This document shows, one piece after another, positions 27,369-36,499 of a DNA stretch of 64,000 nucleotides (positions are counted from its first letter, which is position 1; each line of letters begins with the position of its first letter). Origin of the DNA: Candidatus Gastranaerophilales bacterium. Its GTDB lineage: Bacteria; Cyanobacteriota; Vampirovibrionia; Gastranaerophilales; Gastranaerophilaceae. The DNA is taken from assembly GCA_944325945.1 (NCBI GenBank), contig CALVBW010000025.1, forward strand, positions 1 through 64,000. Reading direction: 5' to 3'. The notes below the pieces were generated by a model. The model was not told the DNA's origin. It was given only the letters and a program-made list of their open reading frames with translations, and did not search any database. Position numbers and translations under genes: made by a program.

Positions 27369-28088
27369 TTATAATATATCACCTATAGTGAGAGAAAATT
27401 CTTTTCCGTCATCTTCCAAAACAAGCTCGCCTGAATCATTTACGGATTTTGCAATCCCGTGTTTTGTTTCGTTAATAAGCTGTACGCACACTTCCTTATC
27501 AAGAAAGCAGGCTCTTTTTATGTAATCTGATTTGATAAATTCAAACCCGTTATCCAAAAATTCATCGTAATTAGAGAAAAATTTATCAAGAAGCTTATTT
27601 AAAAATTCATCCGCATCAATTTTTCTTGAAAGTTCAAGGCTGAGCGCCGTAACGACTTTATCCGGAACGCTTTTGACATCCTTAATTTCAGCATTAAGGT
27701 TAATTCCAATACCGAGGATAAGACCTTTAAAATTAGCCCCCTGCATAACTGTTTCCGAAAGAATTCCGGCGATTTTTTTACCGTCAATTAAGACGTCATT
27801 CGGCCATTTGATTTGCGGAGCCAAACCGTATTCATCCAACAATTCACAAAGCACAACAGACATATACTGGGTAAGATTTGCATAAATATCACAAAATTTG
27901 TCTGAAGGTTTTAAAACTATTGAGAAAAACAAATTTCCCTCGCCTAAATCAACCCAGCTGCGGTTTAATCTGCCTTTACCCGCCGTTTGTCTCAATGCGC
28001 GCAAAACAGTTCTGTCTGAAAAAAATTCCAGATTATTCTTAACATAATTATTTGTTGATTCAACCTCTTTAAGGGTAATAAGCTCCAT
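27369..28088 (-). CDS. birA: Biotin--protein ligase
   Basis: This 239-residue ligase activates biotin as biotinyl-AMP and attaches it to the carrier lysine. The motif AGKGRLNRSW (about residues 37-46) matches the biotin-binding GRGRxGRxW loop, and IKWPNDVLIDGKKIAGIL (about 92-109) is the catalytic lysine region. There is no N-terminal helix-turn-helix, so it is the non-repressor class. The open frame continues to 28106, but GAGGG is five bases from ATG 28088. It heads the birA-oadA-oadB operon; its natural target is the oadA product just downstream. Confidence 0.93.
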   Translation of the reverse strand: MELITLKEVESTNNYVKNNLEFFSDRTVLRALRQTAGKGRLNRSWVDLGEGNLFFSIVLKPSDKFCDIYANLTQYMSVVLCELLDEYGLAPQIKWPNDVLIDGKKIAGILSETVMQGANFKGLILGIGINLNAEIKDVKSVPDKVVTALSLELSRKIDADEFLNKLLDKFFSNYDEFLDNGFEFIKSDYIKRACFLDKEVCVQLINETKHGIAKSVNDSGELVLEDDGKEFSLTIGDIL

Positions 28089-28138
28089 TTCGCCCTCATA
28101 TAACATTCAAGAATTATTTTATTATAAACAAAAAATAT

Positions 28139-28167
28139 TTGCTAATTTTTTTTCACCGAGTTAAAAT
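28139..28167 (+). promoter_or_regulatory. Promoter of the ATP synthase operon
   Basis: TTGCTA (28139-28144), a 17-base spacer and TAAAAT (28162-28167) lie just upstream of the ribosome site AAGGAGAG and the atpB ATG at 28190. The -35 box is identical to that found before rpsU. Confidence 0.6.
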
Positions 28168-28189
28168 AAGTTCATAAGGAGAGAGAAAA

Positions 28190-28888
28190 ATGAGTGAAAC
28201 CGGACATTGGGTCTATAATACAGTAATTAACGGGCATGGTTTTTCATTCAATCTGGACACCATATTTACCATGTGGTTTGCAATGGCTGTTGTACTGATT
28301 TTTGCATTCATTGCAACAAGAAATCTCTCCATAATTCCGGGAAAACTTCAGGCAATATCGGAAAGCTTAATGCGATTTTTCTGGGGGGTATTAGACACCA
28401 TGATACCTTCGGATAACAGAAAGCATGTTCCGCTCGTTGCATCGCTGTTTTTATTTATATTAATAGCAAATCTTATGGGGCAGCTGCCTTTAAGAATTAT
28501 ACATTTAAAAAGCGGTGAATTAGCTTCTCCGACAAACGATTTAAACCTGACCGCCGCAATGGCGATTATTGTTTTAATCTATTATGTAGGCATGGGTTTG
28601 AAGAAAAAAGGATTCAAATTTTTCCTGCACGAATTCAGTTTTACAGGGATAATAATGGGACTTGTGGAGCTTTTGGAAATGATTACAAGACCTTTAAGCC
28701 TTGCAATCCGACTTTTTGCGAACATTTTTGCGGGAGAAATTCTTGTAACGGTAGCACTGGGAGTATTTGCATATTTACTGCCGCTGCCGATTATGTTATT
28801 TGAAATTCTGGTTGCATTTATTCAGGCAACAGTATTTATGATGTTGACAATAGCATATGTATCATCAGCCACAGGCGATGAGCATTAA
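28190..28888 (+). CDS. atpB: ATP synthase F0 subunit a
   Basis: This 232-residue membrane subunit forms the ion half-channels against the c ring. Five or six hydrophobic segments are visible. The essential arginine lies in TRPLSLAIRLFANIFAGE (about residues 166-183). The C-terminal helix FIQATVFMMLTIAYVSSA is typical. No atpI-like gene precedes it. It is the first of seven ATP synthase genes in one operon in cyanobacterial order. The start has AAGGAGAG eight bases upstream. Confidence 0.96.
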   Translation: MSETGHWVYNTVINGHGFSFNLDTIFTMWFAMAVVLIFAFIATRNLSIIPGKLQAISESLMRFFWGVLDTMIPSDNRKHVPLVASLFLFILIANLMGQLPLRIIHLKSGELASPTNDLNLTAAMAIIVLIYYVGMGLKKKGFKFFLHEFSFTGIIMGLVELLEMITRPLSLAIRLFANIFAGEILVTVALGVFAYLLPLPIMLFEILVAFIQATVFMMLTIAYVSSATGDEH

Positions 28889-28904
28889 TTTAAAGGAGAT
28901 AAAA

Positions 28905-29147
28905 ATGGAAGAATTAAAAACAATTTCTGACTTGGCACAATTAGGCGGCGGTGTCGCAATCGGCTTTGGTGCAATCGGTGCCGGACTCGGTATCGGGTTT
29001 GCGACAAAAGGTTTGATGGATGCAATTTCAAGACAGCCTGAAGTTTCCGGTAAAGCATTCGGTTTCTTCCTTCTTGGTGCTGCATTATCAGAAGCCTGCG
29101 CATTGTACGCATTCGTTATCGCAGCTAAATTAGTAGGCTTGATGTAA
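28905..29147 (+). CDS. atpE: ATP synthase F0 subunit c
   Basis: This 80-residue hairpin proteolipid forms the rotor ring. Two glycine-rich helices flank the polar loop SRQPEVSG. The ion-binding glutamate is in LGAALSEACALYAF. Residues next to it are A and C where sodium-binding rings carry S and T. The helix-1 glutamine of sodium types is replaced by F (GIGFATKG). This favours proton coupling. The open frame starts at 28857, but ATG 28905 follows AAAGGAG and gives the standard length. Confidence 0.96.
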   Translation: MEELKTISDLAQLGGGVAIGFGAIGAGLGIGFATKGLMDAISRQPEVSGKAFGFFLLGAALSEACALYAFVIAAKLVGLM

Positions 29148-29159
29148 TAAGAGGCAAAT

Positions 29160-29573
29160 ATGGAATTTAACGCAACATTTTTAGTATCAGCAATAAGTTT
29201 TCTCGTGTTCGTATTCATTATGAACAAGATTTTCTATGCGCCTTTGACTGACATTATTGAAAAACGTGAAAAACTTGTTGATGATACTTTAAATGAGGCG
29301 AAAAATTCACGCGACAAAGCCTCCGGCATCTTGACCGAACGCGAAAACAAATTAACCAGAGCACGCGATGACAGCAAAAAAATAATTTCATCAAGCGTTG
29401 AAAAGGCAAACGCAGATTCAAAAGAAATGATTTTGAAAGCCAAAGACGACTCAACAAATGAAATTAACTCTAAAAAAGCGGATTTGGCAGCTCAAAATTC
29501 CGATGTTCAATCAAGACTCAGCGACACGGTAAACGAGCTTGCAAATGTAATTACAACAAAAATATTAGGATAA
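29160..29573 (+). CDS. atpF': ATP synthase F0 subunit b' (second b-type stalk)
   Basis: This 137-residue protein has one N-terminal membrane helix (about 7-25, LVSAISFLVFVFIMNKIFYAP). A long charged helix then follows (IIEKREKLVDDTLNEAKNSRDKASGI). It forms half of the heterodimeric peripheral stalk. Two different b subunits are characteristic of cyanobacteria, chloroplasts and some phototrophic proteobacteria. It lies between c and b, 12 bases after c, as in cyanobacteria. Confidence 0.92.
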   Translation: MEFNATFLVSAISFLVFVFIMNKIFYAPLTDIIEKREKLVDDTLNEAKNSRDKASGILTERENKLTRARDDSKKIISSSVEKANADSKEMILKAKDDSTNEINSKKADLAAQNSDVQSRLSDTVNELANVITTKILG

Positions 29574-29576
29574 AAC

Positions 29577-30077
29577 ATGGCTGAATTTTGGAACCTGATA
29601 GTACAATCAAATACATTTAACTTTGCGATTCTCGTAATAATTATTGCGGTCGTATTTGCAAAAATAGATTTGCCCGGCATTATCGAAAAAATTAAAAATG
29701 ATGTTGCCAGTGCTATTGAAAACGCAAAACAGGAAAAAGAAAATGCAGAAAACGAATTGAAAACCGCAAAGAAAACAGCCGCAAACACAGATAATGAAGT
29801 TGCTGAACAGCTAAAAACAGCAGAAAATAATGCTCAAAATTTATCACAGGGCATTATGAAAAATACCGAACTTCAGGTTGAAAACATAAAATCCAATATT
29901 TTAAAAGTTATTAAGGCGGAAGAAAAATCTTTATCCGCAAAATTAACTCAAGACACCGTGAATAATTCAATTGAGCTTGCAAAACAAAATATTATAAACA
30001 AACTCAATGAAAATCCGGACTTGCACAACAAATTTATTGACGACAGTATCAACGAAATAGACAGGGTACAATTATGA
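29577..30077 (+). CDS. atpF: ATP synthase F0 subunit b
   Basis: This 166-residue protein has an N-terminal membrane helix (about 12-30, TFNFAILVIIIAVVFAKI). An A/K/E/N-rich stalk helix fills the rest. Only three bases separate it from b' and its stop overlaps the delta start (ATGA), so translation is coupled. With b' it joins the membrane a subunit to the alpha-delta head. The sequence is divergent, but position and topology are clear. Confidence 0.92.
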   Translation: MAEFWNLIVQSNTFNFAILVIIIAVVFAKIDLPGIIEKIKNDVASAIENAKQEKENAENELKTAKKTAANTDNEVAEQLKTAENNAQNLSQGIMKNTELQVENIKSNILKVIKAEEKSLSAKLTQDTVNNSIELAKQNIINKLNENPDLHNKFIDDSINEIDRVQL

Positions 30078-30622
30078 AAATATCTCAAACTGCAAAAATA
30101 TATGCGGACGCACTGACTAAAATGAGTCAGGACGGTTCTGTAACTTACGATGATATTTTGAAAGACCTTGAAACAGTCAGCACTATTTTAAAAAGCTCTG
30201 CTGACTTGAAAAATGTTCTTATTACCCCTGCAGTTCCGACCGAACAAAAGCAGAAAATCATAACGGATGTGTTTACGAACCAAATAAGCCCGAATATGGT
30301 CAATTTCTTAAAAATTCTTGCCGAAAAAAAACGTTTCGGCGAATTTGAAGAAATCACGGAAGCTTATAAAGAAGAATTGGACGAAATTAACGGTATCAAA
30401 CGCATTGCAGTTATATCAGCCGTTGACTTAACGGAAGATTACAAACAAAAAATAATTAACAAATTGCAGGAAAAATTACACAAAACAATTTATGCGACCT
30501 GGCAAAAAGACGAAACCGTCATCGGCGGTCTTGTAATCCGCATCGACGATAACGTAATTGACACAAGCATAAAAAATAAACTCGAAAATTTAAGTAAAAA
30601 TATTATAAAGGGGAACTTATGA
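30074..30622 (+). CDS. atpH: ATP synthase F1 subunit delta
   Basis: This 182-residue subunit caps the F1 head and holds the stalk. The N-terminal helical bundle begins [14 protein letters not shown]. The C-terminal region [21 protein letters not shown] and [20 protein letters not shown] (final 70 residues) is diagnostic of the family. The start overlaps the b stop by four bases and the stop overlaps the alpha start by four. The gene lies in the expected cyanobacterial position. Confidence 0.95.
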   Translation: MKISQTAKIYADALTKMSQDGSVTYDDILKDLETVSTILKSSADLKNVLITPAVPTEQKQKIITDVFTNQISPNMVNFLKILAEKKRFGEFEEITEAYKEELDEINGIKRIAVISAVDLTEDYKQKIINKLQEKLHKTIYATWQKDETVIGGLVIRIDDNVIDTSIKNKLENLSKNIIKGNL

Positions 30623-32130
30623 CACTAATACAACCTGATGAAATCAGTTCTATTATTAAGAACCGGATTGAGAATTACGAAATACAAACAGAAGTTGCAA
30701 ATACCGGCAGTGTATTGGAAGTCGGCGACGGTATTGCACGTGTTTACGGTTTGAGAAACGTAATGGCAAGCGAACTTGTTATGTTTGAAGACGACAGAGG
30801 CACTCTCGGAATTGCAATGAACCTTGACGAAGACAACGTCGGTGTCGTAATTTTGGGTGAATATGCCCAGATAAAAGAAGGCATGACGGTTAAAACAACC
30901 GGCAGAATTGCCTCAGTTCCGGTAGGAGATAACTTAATCGGAAGAATTATAGACCCGACAGGCAAACCAATCGACGGCAAAGGCGAAATTGAATACACAA
31001 AAACCCGTCCGATTGAACGTGTTGCACCGGGTATTGTTGCAAGAAGATCCGTTCACCAGCCGCTTCAAACAGGTCTGACCGCAATCGACGGTCTGACACC
31101 TATCGGCAGAGGTCAGCGTGAACTTATTATCGGCGACAGACAAACAGGTAAAACCGCTATTGCAATAGATACAATAATTAACCAGAAAGATACGGACGTA
31201 ATTTGTATATACGTTGCAATCGGTCAAAAAGCGTCCACAGTTGCACAATTGGCAAAAACACTGGAAAATCACGGCGCAATGGATTATTCAATAATCGTTT
31301 CAGCAACCGCTGACGAATCAGCACCGCTTCAATATATCGCACCGTTTGCCGGTGTTGCTATTGCTGAAGAATTTATGGAGCAGGGCAAATCAGTTTTGAT
31401 AGTTTACGACGACCTTTCAAAACACGCTCAAGCCTATCGTGCAATGAGTTTGCTTCTTAAAAGACCGCCGGGACGTGAAGCTTATCCGGGTGACGTATTC
31501 TACCTTCACTCAAGACTTCTTGAACGTGCGGTAAAATTGAATGACGAACTCGGCGGCGGAAGTATTACGGCATTGCCGATTATTGAAACTCAAGCAGGCG
31601 ACGTTTCCGCATACATTCCGACAAACGTAATTTCAATCACAGACGGTCAGATATTCTTAGAATCAGGCTTGTTTAACGCAGGTGTAAGACCGGCGATTAA
31701 TGCGGGTATTTCAGTATCCCGTGTCGGCGGTGCCGCTCAAACAAAAGCAATCAAACAGGTTGCAGGTCAATTAAGACTTGATTTGGCGCAGTTCAGAGAA
31801 CTTGAAGCATTCGCTCAATTTGCATCTGACCTTGATCAGGCAACAAAAAATCAGCTTCTCAGAGGTGAAAAATTGACGGAAGTTTTGAAACAGCCTCAAT
31901 ACAATCCGCTGAGCGTTGCTGAACAGGTAAGCATTTTATTTGCCGCAAACGAAGGGCTTCTTGATGACGTCAAAACCTCTGATATCGGCAGATTCAAAAA
32001 AGAATGGTTTGTTCACCTGTCATCAAACCTCAAAGAGCTATCCGACAGATTAAACGGCGGCAGCGCACTGTCTGACGACGACAAAAAAGAACTTAAAGAG
32101 GCAATTGAAAACTTTAAAAAGACATTCTAA
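30619..32130 (+). CDS. atpA: ATP synthase F1 subunit alpha
   Basis: This 503-residue non-catalytic nucleotide-binding subunit is the best conserved of the operon. The P-loop [11 protein letters not shown] is at about residues 170-180. [29 protein letters not shown] is split across 316-344, and the arginine of VSRVGGAAQ (about 370) reaches the catalytic site of beta. Full length. The ribosome site AAAGGGG precedes the ATG. The matching beta gene is not in this window, so it must be elsewhere, as in cyanobacteria. Confidence 0.98.
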   Translation: MTLIQPDEISSIIKNRIENYEIQTEVANTGSVLEVGDGIARVYGLRNVMASELVMFEDDRGTLGIAMNLDEDNVGVVILGEYAQIKEGMTVKTTGRIASVPVGDNLIGRIIDPTGKPIDGKGEIEYTKTRPIERVAPGIVARRSVHQPLQTGLTAIDGLTPIGRGQRELIIGDRQTGKTAIAIDTIINQKDTDVICIYVAIGQKASTVAQLAKTLENHGAMDYSIIVSATADESAPLQYIAPFAGVAIAEEFMEQGKSVLIVYDDLSKHAQAYRAMSLLLKRPPGREAYPGDVFYLHSRLLERAVKLNDELGGGSITALPIIETQAGDVSAYIPTNVISITDGQIFLESGLFNAGVRPAINAGISVSRVGGAAQTKAIKQVAGQLRLDLAQFRELEAFAQFASDLDQATKNQLLRGEKLTEVLKQPQYNPLSVAEQVSILFAANEGLLDDVKTSDIGRFKKEWFVHLSSNLKELSDRLNGGSALSDDDKKELKEAIENFKKTF

Positions 32131-32142
32131 AAAGGTAACATA

Positions 32143-33054
32143 ATGGCTAATTTAAAAGACATAAAAAACAGAATACAAAGTGTTGAAAGCACAAAAAAGA
32201 TAACGCGTGCAATGAAAATGGTTGCGGCTGCAAAAGTTAAACGCGCTGAAAATGCCGTCAAAGCCTCAAGACCATACACGGCGGAATTAAATGCAATGTT
32301 TTCAAAACTTCTGAATTCCGTCGGTAATATCAATGACTGCAAAGTTAATTCAAAAAATGCCGTCGATAATTACCCGTGTCTTTTGCAAACAAGACCCGTA
32401 AAAACGGCAGGTATTCTTGTTATAACTTCCAATAAAGGTCTTGCAGGCGCCTATAATGCCAATGTTATCAGAAAAACAGTAAAACTCATTGAGGATTACG
32501 CCTCTCAAGGCATAAAATGCAAATTGTTTATTGTAGGTCAAAAAGGTATTTCCGTTTTACACAAAAGATGTAAAAATCTTGGTTGCGAAATTGCAGGTGA
32601 ATATTTAAGCGTTGCAAATGACCCGACACCGGCCGGAACAAACATAATTACGGAAGATATTGCAAAATATTTTGTTGAAGAAAAAATCGACAGAATTGAA
32701 ATTGTAACAACTCGTTTTAAAAATATGATGAGTTATTTTACTGAGGACTGGGTCGTTCTTCCCGTACAAAAGCCGGAAGAAGACCATCATATTGACCCGC
32801 TGATGGAATTTGAACCAAATAAAGAAAGCATTTTGCAAAAAGTTGTACCGCTTTATATTACAAACATTATCTATCAGGCATTACTTGAAGCTCAGGCATC
32901 AGAACTTGCCTCAAGAATGACTGCAATGTCTGCGGCAACTTCAAATGCCGAAAAAATGCTCAACGAATTATCAATTCAATACAACAAAACAAGACAATTT
33001 GCTATCACGCAGGAAATTATTGAAGTTGTTTCCGGCGCAAACGCTCAAGGGTAA
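32143..33054 (+). CDS. atpG: ATP synthase F1 subunit gamma
   Basis: This 303-residue central shaft rotates within the alpha/beta ring. The N-terminal helix ANLKDIKNRIQSVESTKKI and the C-terminal helix ASRMTAMSAATSNAEKML / YNKTRQFAITQEIIEVVSGA pair as an antiparallel coiled coil. I see no convincing regulatory cysteine insertion of the chloroplast type. It is the last gene of the operon and is followed by a strong hairpin. Beta and epsilon are absent downstream. Confidence 0.96.
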   Translation: MANLKDIKNRIQSVESTKKITRAMKMVAAAKVKRAENAVKASRPYTAELNAMFSKLLNSVGNINDCKVNSKNAVDNYPCLLQTRPVKTAGILVITSNKGLAGAYNANVIRKTVKLIEDYASQGIKCKLFIVGQKGISVLHKRCKNLGCEIAGEYLSVANDPTPAGTNIITEDIAKYFVEEKIDRIEIVTTRFKNMMSYFTEDWVVLPVQKPEEDHHIDPLMEFEPNKESILQKVVPLYITNIIYQALLEAQASELASRMTAMSAATSNAEKMLNELSIQYNKTRQFAITQEIIEVVSGANAQG

Positions 33055-33064
33055 GAATTCAAAT

Positions 33065-33090
33065 AGAGCCGCCGCATTTGCGGCGGCTCT
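33065..33090. terminator. Hairpin between convergent genes
   Basis: A perfect 11-bp GC-rich stem (AGAGCCGCCGC / GCGGCGGCTCT) has an ATTT loop. T tracts are short on both sides. It sits between the end of the ATP synthase operon and the end of the reverse-strand 519-aa gene, so it probably ends both transcripts. Confidence 0.65.
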
Positions 33091-33109
33091 ATAAATTTCA
33101 GGGTTGTTA

Positions 33110-34669
33110 CTAATTTCCTTTCAAAATTTTATTTGATGTGAAATTCATCTGATTACTTAAAAACGCCATGTTTTCAGGCTTATACATGATATTTTGCTGG
33201 GAAGCAATTGTTCTTTTCATCGCACGTTTCTGCTCGCTTTTATTAGTCATATAAATATTTAAACGCGGAATACCAAAACCGAGTACAATACCTGAGAATG
33301 CATAACCCGCAAGCTGTGCAATATTCAAATAACGCAGACTCTTTCTTGCTGCCTTATCAGTTTTCGGCAAGAGTTTCAAAAGTTCTTTGAACGGTAAAGC
33401 CTTGCCGTCTTTTACGGTAGAAATTCCGGCTTTTTTCAAAGCAGCATAAAGAACTTCATCTCTTGTTTTGCCTACAAGATTTTTATCAAGAGCTTTTAAG
33501 GTGCCTTTAGCAACAAAGTTACCGAATACAAGCCAGCTCAAATAACCTAATGTATCTTTGACGGTTGCCTCACGTAATTCATCCTTATCACGTGCTACCA
33601 AGAATCTTGACATAATGGTTAAGCCGTAAACAAGTTTGAATTGATTTAATGTCGGAGTAATACCTTTGTACTGGATATTCGGCAAGAAGTTTTTAGGATT
33701 GAATTTTGTAATCAAACCGTAAACCATAGTACCGAATGCTGCCGCAACACCTGCTTTCAAAGCTTTGAAACCTGCTGAATTATCCTTTTCACGGCCCTCA
33801 ACGCCTACGAATCCGTCACTGCCTGTTTTCTTTTTAGTCAAATAAATATTAAACGGTTGAATACAACAGCCGATTGCAGATGCAATTCCAAGCCCAAGAA
33901 TTGAACGACGCAAACCAAAGTTTTTCATAGCTTTGACGAAATTTACATCCTCGAATTTTGCAGCTTTTTGGAAAGATTCTACGACTTTGTCTTTGAATAA
34001 AGCTTTTGACATAGAGGTAATATTTTCTACAATATCGCCAAGAGAAGTTTTTACTTCTTTTCCGCCTGATTTCAGGAGAACATTAGCTTCTTCACCCAGA
34101 TCAGACAAAACAATATTTTTCAACATTGCTTTGTTTTCTTTATTCGGTTTTTTAATTTCTTTAGCAAGAGTTTTAGCAAACTCTTCTTTTGCCGCATCAG
34201 ACAAGAAGCGTTTACCGTCTTTTGTAGAAATACCTGCTGCAACACGTCTTGAATAATCAACAAGATTATCTTTGCTGTCGGATTTCAGGACATCATATCT
34301 TAATCTACTCAAAATATCCACAGCATCAGAATCAGCATAAATATGTTGAGCTTTAATACCGTATTTATTATTCAAAGCCACAGCCATGAGCATACCGGCA
34401 AGTGGTCCGTATACAAGCCCGACAAAAGCGTGGTTTACAGTGCCGCTGCCTTCACGACGCAAAGTTTCCACACCTGCAAGAGGTCCGCGGGTAAAATCAG
34501 TCATGGTTCTCGGCGCAACCATACAAGAAAAGTCAACAGCCGTCGCACCCCATGCCTGGTTGGTGTCCAAAAATCTTAATAATTGTACGCCCGTATCTGC
34601 AAGTCCGGTAAAGTTGGGGTTGTTATTTCTTTGATTATTTTGTTGTTGAGTAATTTGTTGTACTTTCAT
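33110..34669 (-). CDS. 519-aa membrane paralog, copy A (F-x-G motif)
   Basis: This 519-residue protein has no recognised family. The N-terminus is glutamine/asparagine rich and ends in the motif N-P-N-F-T-G-L (about residues 18-24). A shared block follows: D-[FL]-S, PRT, AG-x-E, LRREGSG (about 45-80). Several hydrophobic stretches (near 85-105, 255-280, 310-330, 445-465) suggest a multi-pass membrane protein. Its neighbour at 34679-36238 has the same length and the same ordered motifs, so the two are duplicates. The last hydrophobic segment is followed by MTNKSEQKRAM, a basic tail. AGGAAT precedes the ATG. Function unknown. Confidence 0.78.
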   Translation of the reverse strand: MKVQQITQQQNNQRNNNPNFTGLADTGVQLLRFLDTNQAWGATAVDFSCMVAPRTMTDFTRGPLAGVETLRREGSGTVNHAFVGLVYGPLAGMLMAVALNNKYGIKAQHIYADSDAVDILSRLRYDVLKSDSKDNLVDYSRRVAAGISTKDGKRFLSDAAKEEFAKTLAKEIKKPNKENKAMLKNIVLSDLGEEANVLLKSGGKEVKTSLGDIVENITSMSKALFKDKVVESFQKAAKFEDVNFVKAMKNFGLRRSILGLGIASAIGCCIQPFNIYLTKKKTGSDGFVGVEGREKDNSAGFKALKAGVAAAFGTMVYGLITKFNPKNFLPNIQYKGITPTLNQFKLVYGLTIMSRFLVARDKDELREATVKDTLGYLSWLVFGNFVAKGTLKALDKNLVGKTRDEVLYAALKKAGISTVKDGKALPFKELLKLLPKTDKAARKSLRYLNIAQLAGYAFSGIVLGFGIPRLNIYMTNKSEQKRAMKRTIASQQNIMYKPENMAFLSNQMNFTSNKILKGN

Positions 34670-34678
34670 GATTTATTC

Positions 34679-36238
34679 CTATTGTAAACTAAAAAAAGAT
34701 TTAAAGGTAGGTGAGCTGTCTTTGATTTGATCTTTCAAAAAGCCGTTGGTCGAATTAACCGATTCCGCGAGCTTTTTCAGTTCAGCTTCACGCTTTTTGT
34801 TAGTTTGCGTTCGGGTATAAAGCGGGATAAATATACCTAATGCTAACAAAGAGAATGCAAGATTGCCTAACTGGCATACTGATCTTAAATTTTTGGCTGT
34901 TTTGCCAACCACTTCATCAGAGGATTTTAGACTTACGTCTTTAACCCAGTGCCAGAATTTTTTCATTGCATTCGCGTCTTTCGGGGTTTCTTTTAATCTG
35001 TTAAGTAATTTCACATCCGGTTTGACTTTTTCAATAAAAGTTGCTACACCTTTTGCTGCATAATCACCCAGGAAATAAAGACTTGAGAAAGTAGCAATAT
35101 CACGAATTGTTGCTTCTCTTAACTCATTTTTATCTTCAGATGCCATCATGCGGCTTGCAAAAGTAGCGGTGGATATAAATCTTGCCTGATCCATTGTCGG
35201 GAATATTTCTTTAAATTGAAGCATCTGCTTGCTCGGCAATTTAAAGCCCATAGACATAAACATAACGCCCAACATAGAGCCGACTGATATAAATTTCTGT
35301 TTTAATAATGCTCTTTTTTCTGCCGGTGAAAGTTCCTGCTGCTCTTTATTCTGGGCAAAATCTTTATAAATAGGTGCGCCTTTTACACCTGAATGACGCT
35401 GTGTAAGCCATCTGTTTAAGGGCTGCATTGAAATTGCAAGAGGCAATATAACTCCAAGACCTGCAAAACTCTTCCAATTAACAAGTTTAATAGACTTTTC
35501 AATAAACTTAGAAAATTCTTCTGCTGATTTAATTCCGTTTTTCTTTACTGCATTATGGACATTAACAAAATCTTCCATATAACCTTTAAGATTTTTAGAT
35601 AAAACCTTACCATCCAATTCCAGATGTTCTGTCATATGCGTTTTGTTAGCAATGTCGAGGTAACCTTTATTGAAAAGTTTCTTACCTTTTTTGAGAAGTG
35701 TAGATTTTGCAGCAGCCTTAATACCGGATGATAAGTCAAAATCCTTAAATGCTTTTTTCGTATTGCCGTCAATACCTGTCAAATCATTCATAAATGCATT
35801 CATAGCATTTTCAAGTTTTTCAGAACCTTTACCTTTAGCATTTTGAAGATATTTCTGAACAATTTTCAAAGATTCTTCATTTGCCCAGACATTAGACATA
35901 CCTTTAAGACCCTTGAACATACCGGTCTTTTGCAAAAGCCCTGCCATACCCATTACAATAAAGCTCGGCAACAAACAGTTCACAATCAGCCCGGATGATT
36001 CACGGCGGAAAGCCTCCATACCGGCATATGCATTTGATTCTTTAGTTTCAATAATTGTTCGAGGAATAATGGCAGTTGACAAATCCAGCACTGAAACATT
36101 CAGCATCGGCACTTCTTCACAAAGCTGAATACCGCGCAAAAAAGCATCACCAAGCCCTTTGAATGAAGGCTGCTGATTTTTTGCATCCCAATACGGGGTA
36201 TTTTTTCTATTGTCTACACTACTAATCTTACTAATCAT
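34679..36238 (-). CDS. 519-aa membrane paralog, copy B (F-x-G motif)
   Basis: This 519-residue protein is paralogous to copy A and nine bases upstream of it. The motif Q-P-S-F-K-G-L is at about residues 23-29. The shared block reads VLDLSTAIIPRT (about 48-59) and AFRRESSG (about 74-81), with hydrophobic segments near 85-105, 250-270, 315-335 and 470-490. DKNELREATIRD near 375 matches DKDELREATVKD in copy A. The C-terminus is basic (TQTNKKREAELKKLAE). No catalytic motif is visible. The ATG has no good ribosome site; TATAAT lies 26 bases upstream without a clear -35. Function unknown. Confidence 0.78.
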   Translation of the reverse strand: MISKISSVDNRKNTPYWDAKNQQPSFKGLGDAFLRGIQLCEEVPMLNVSVLDLSTAIIPRTIIETKESNAYAGMEAFRRESSGLIVNCLLPSFIVMGMAGLLQKTGMFKGLKGMSNVWANEESLKIVQKYLQNAKGKGSEKLENAMNAFMNDLTGIDGNTKKAFKDFDLSSGIKAAAKSTLLKKGKKLFNKGYLDIANKTHMTEHLELDGKVLSKNLKGYMEDFVNVHNAVKKNGIKSAEEFSKFIEKSIKLVNWKSFAGLGVILPLAISMQPLNRWLTQRHSGVKGAPIYKDFAQNKEQQELSPAEKRALLKQKFISVGSMLGVMFMSMGFKLPSKQMLQFKEIFPTMDQARFISTATFASRMMASEDKNELREATIRDIATFSSLYFLGDYAAKGVATFIEKVKPDVKLLNRLKETPKDANAMKKFWHWVKDVSLKSSDEVVGKTAKNLRSVCQLGNLAFSLLALGIFIPLYTRTQTNKKREAELKKLAESVNSTNGFLKDQIKDSSPTFKSFFSLQ

Positions 36239-36499
36239 AAATTTGTCTGGATCTTTACACTGCTATTATAGCAACAGGATATTCAAATTAAAAGCAGTGA
36301 ATTTTCAAAATTGCCTCATATAACCCAAATGTTAAGTTTATGTAAAGAGCACTTTTGGAATATTTTTATAAAAATAGAGTTTTTTAAAATATTTTTTTTG
36401 AAATTTGATACAAATTTTGATAAAAAATTAATAAAAAACGTAAAAAATACAATTTTTAAAGTCAAAAAAAATTGTAAATTTTTGTAAATTTTTATAGCC
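36239..36499. other. AT-rich intergenic region
   Basis: These 261 bases separate the 519-aa gene from the CCA-adding enzyme gene, both on the reverse strand. The part at 36355-36495 is very AT-rich, with A and T runs and a short direct repeat TGTAAATTTT near 36473-36493. I see no open reading frame or clear RNA gene. A TATAAT on the reverse strand (36265-36270) may serve the 519-aa gene. Confidence 0.6.

Noticed and set aside
33933-34256. Forward ORF of 107 codons inside the 519-aa gene
   Set aside because: It is a shadow frame on the strand opposite a well supported gene and has no ribosome site or promoter.
36239-36499. AT-rich gap considered as a replication origin
   Set aside because: I saw no DnaA-box series, no dnaA or dnaN gene, and no gene-strand switch. 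AT-richness alone is not enough.
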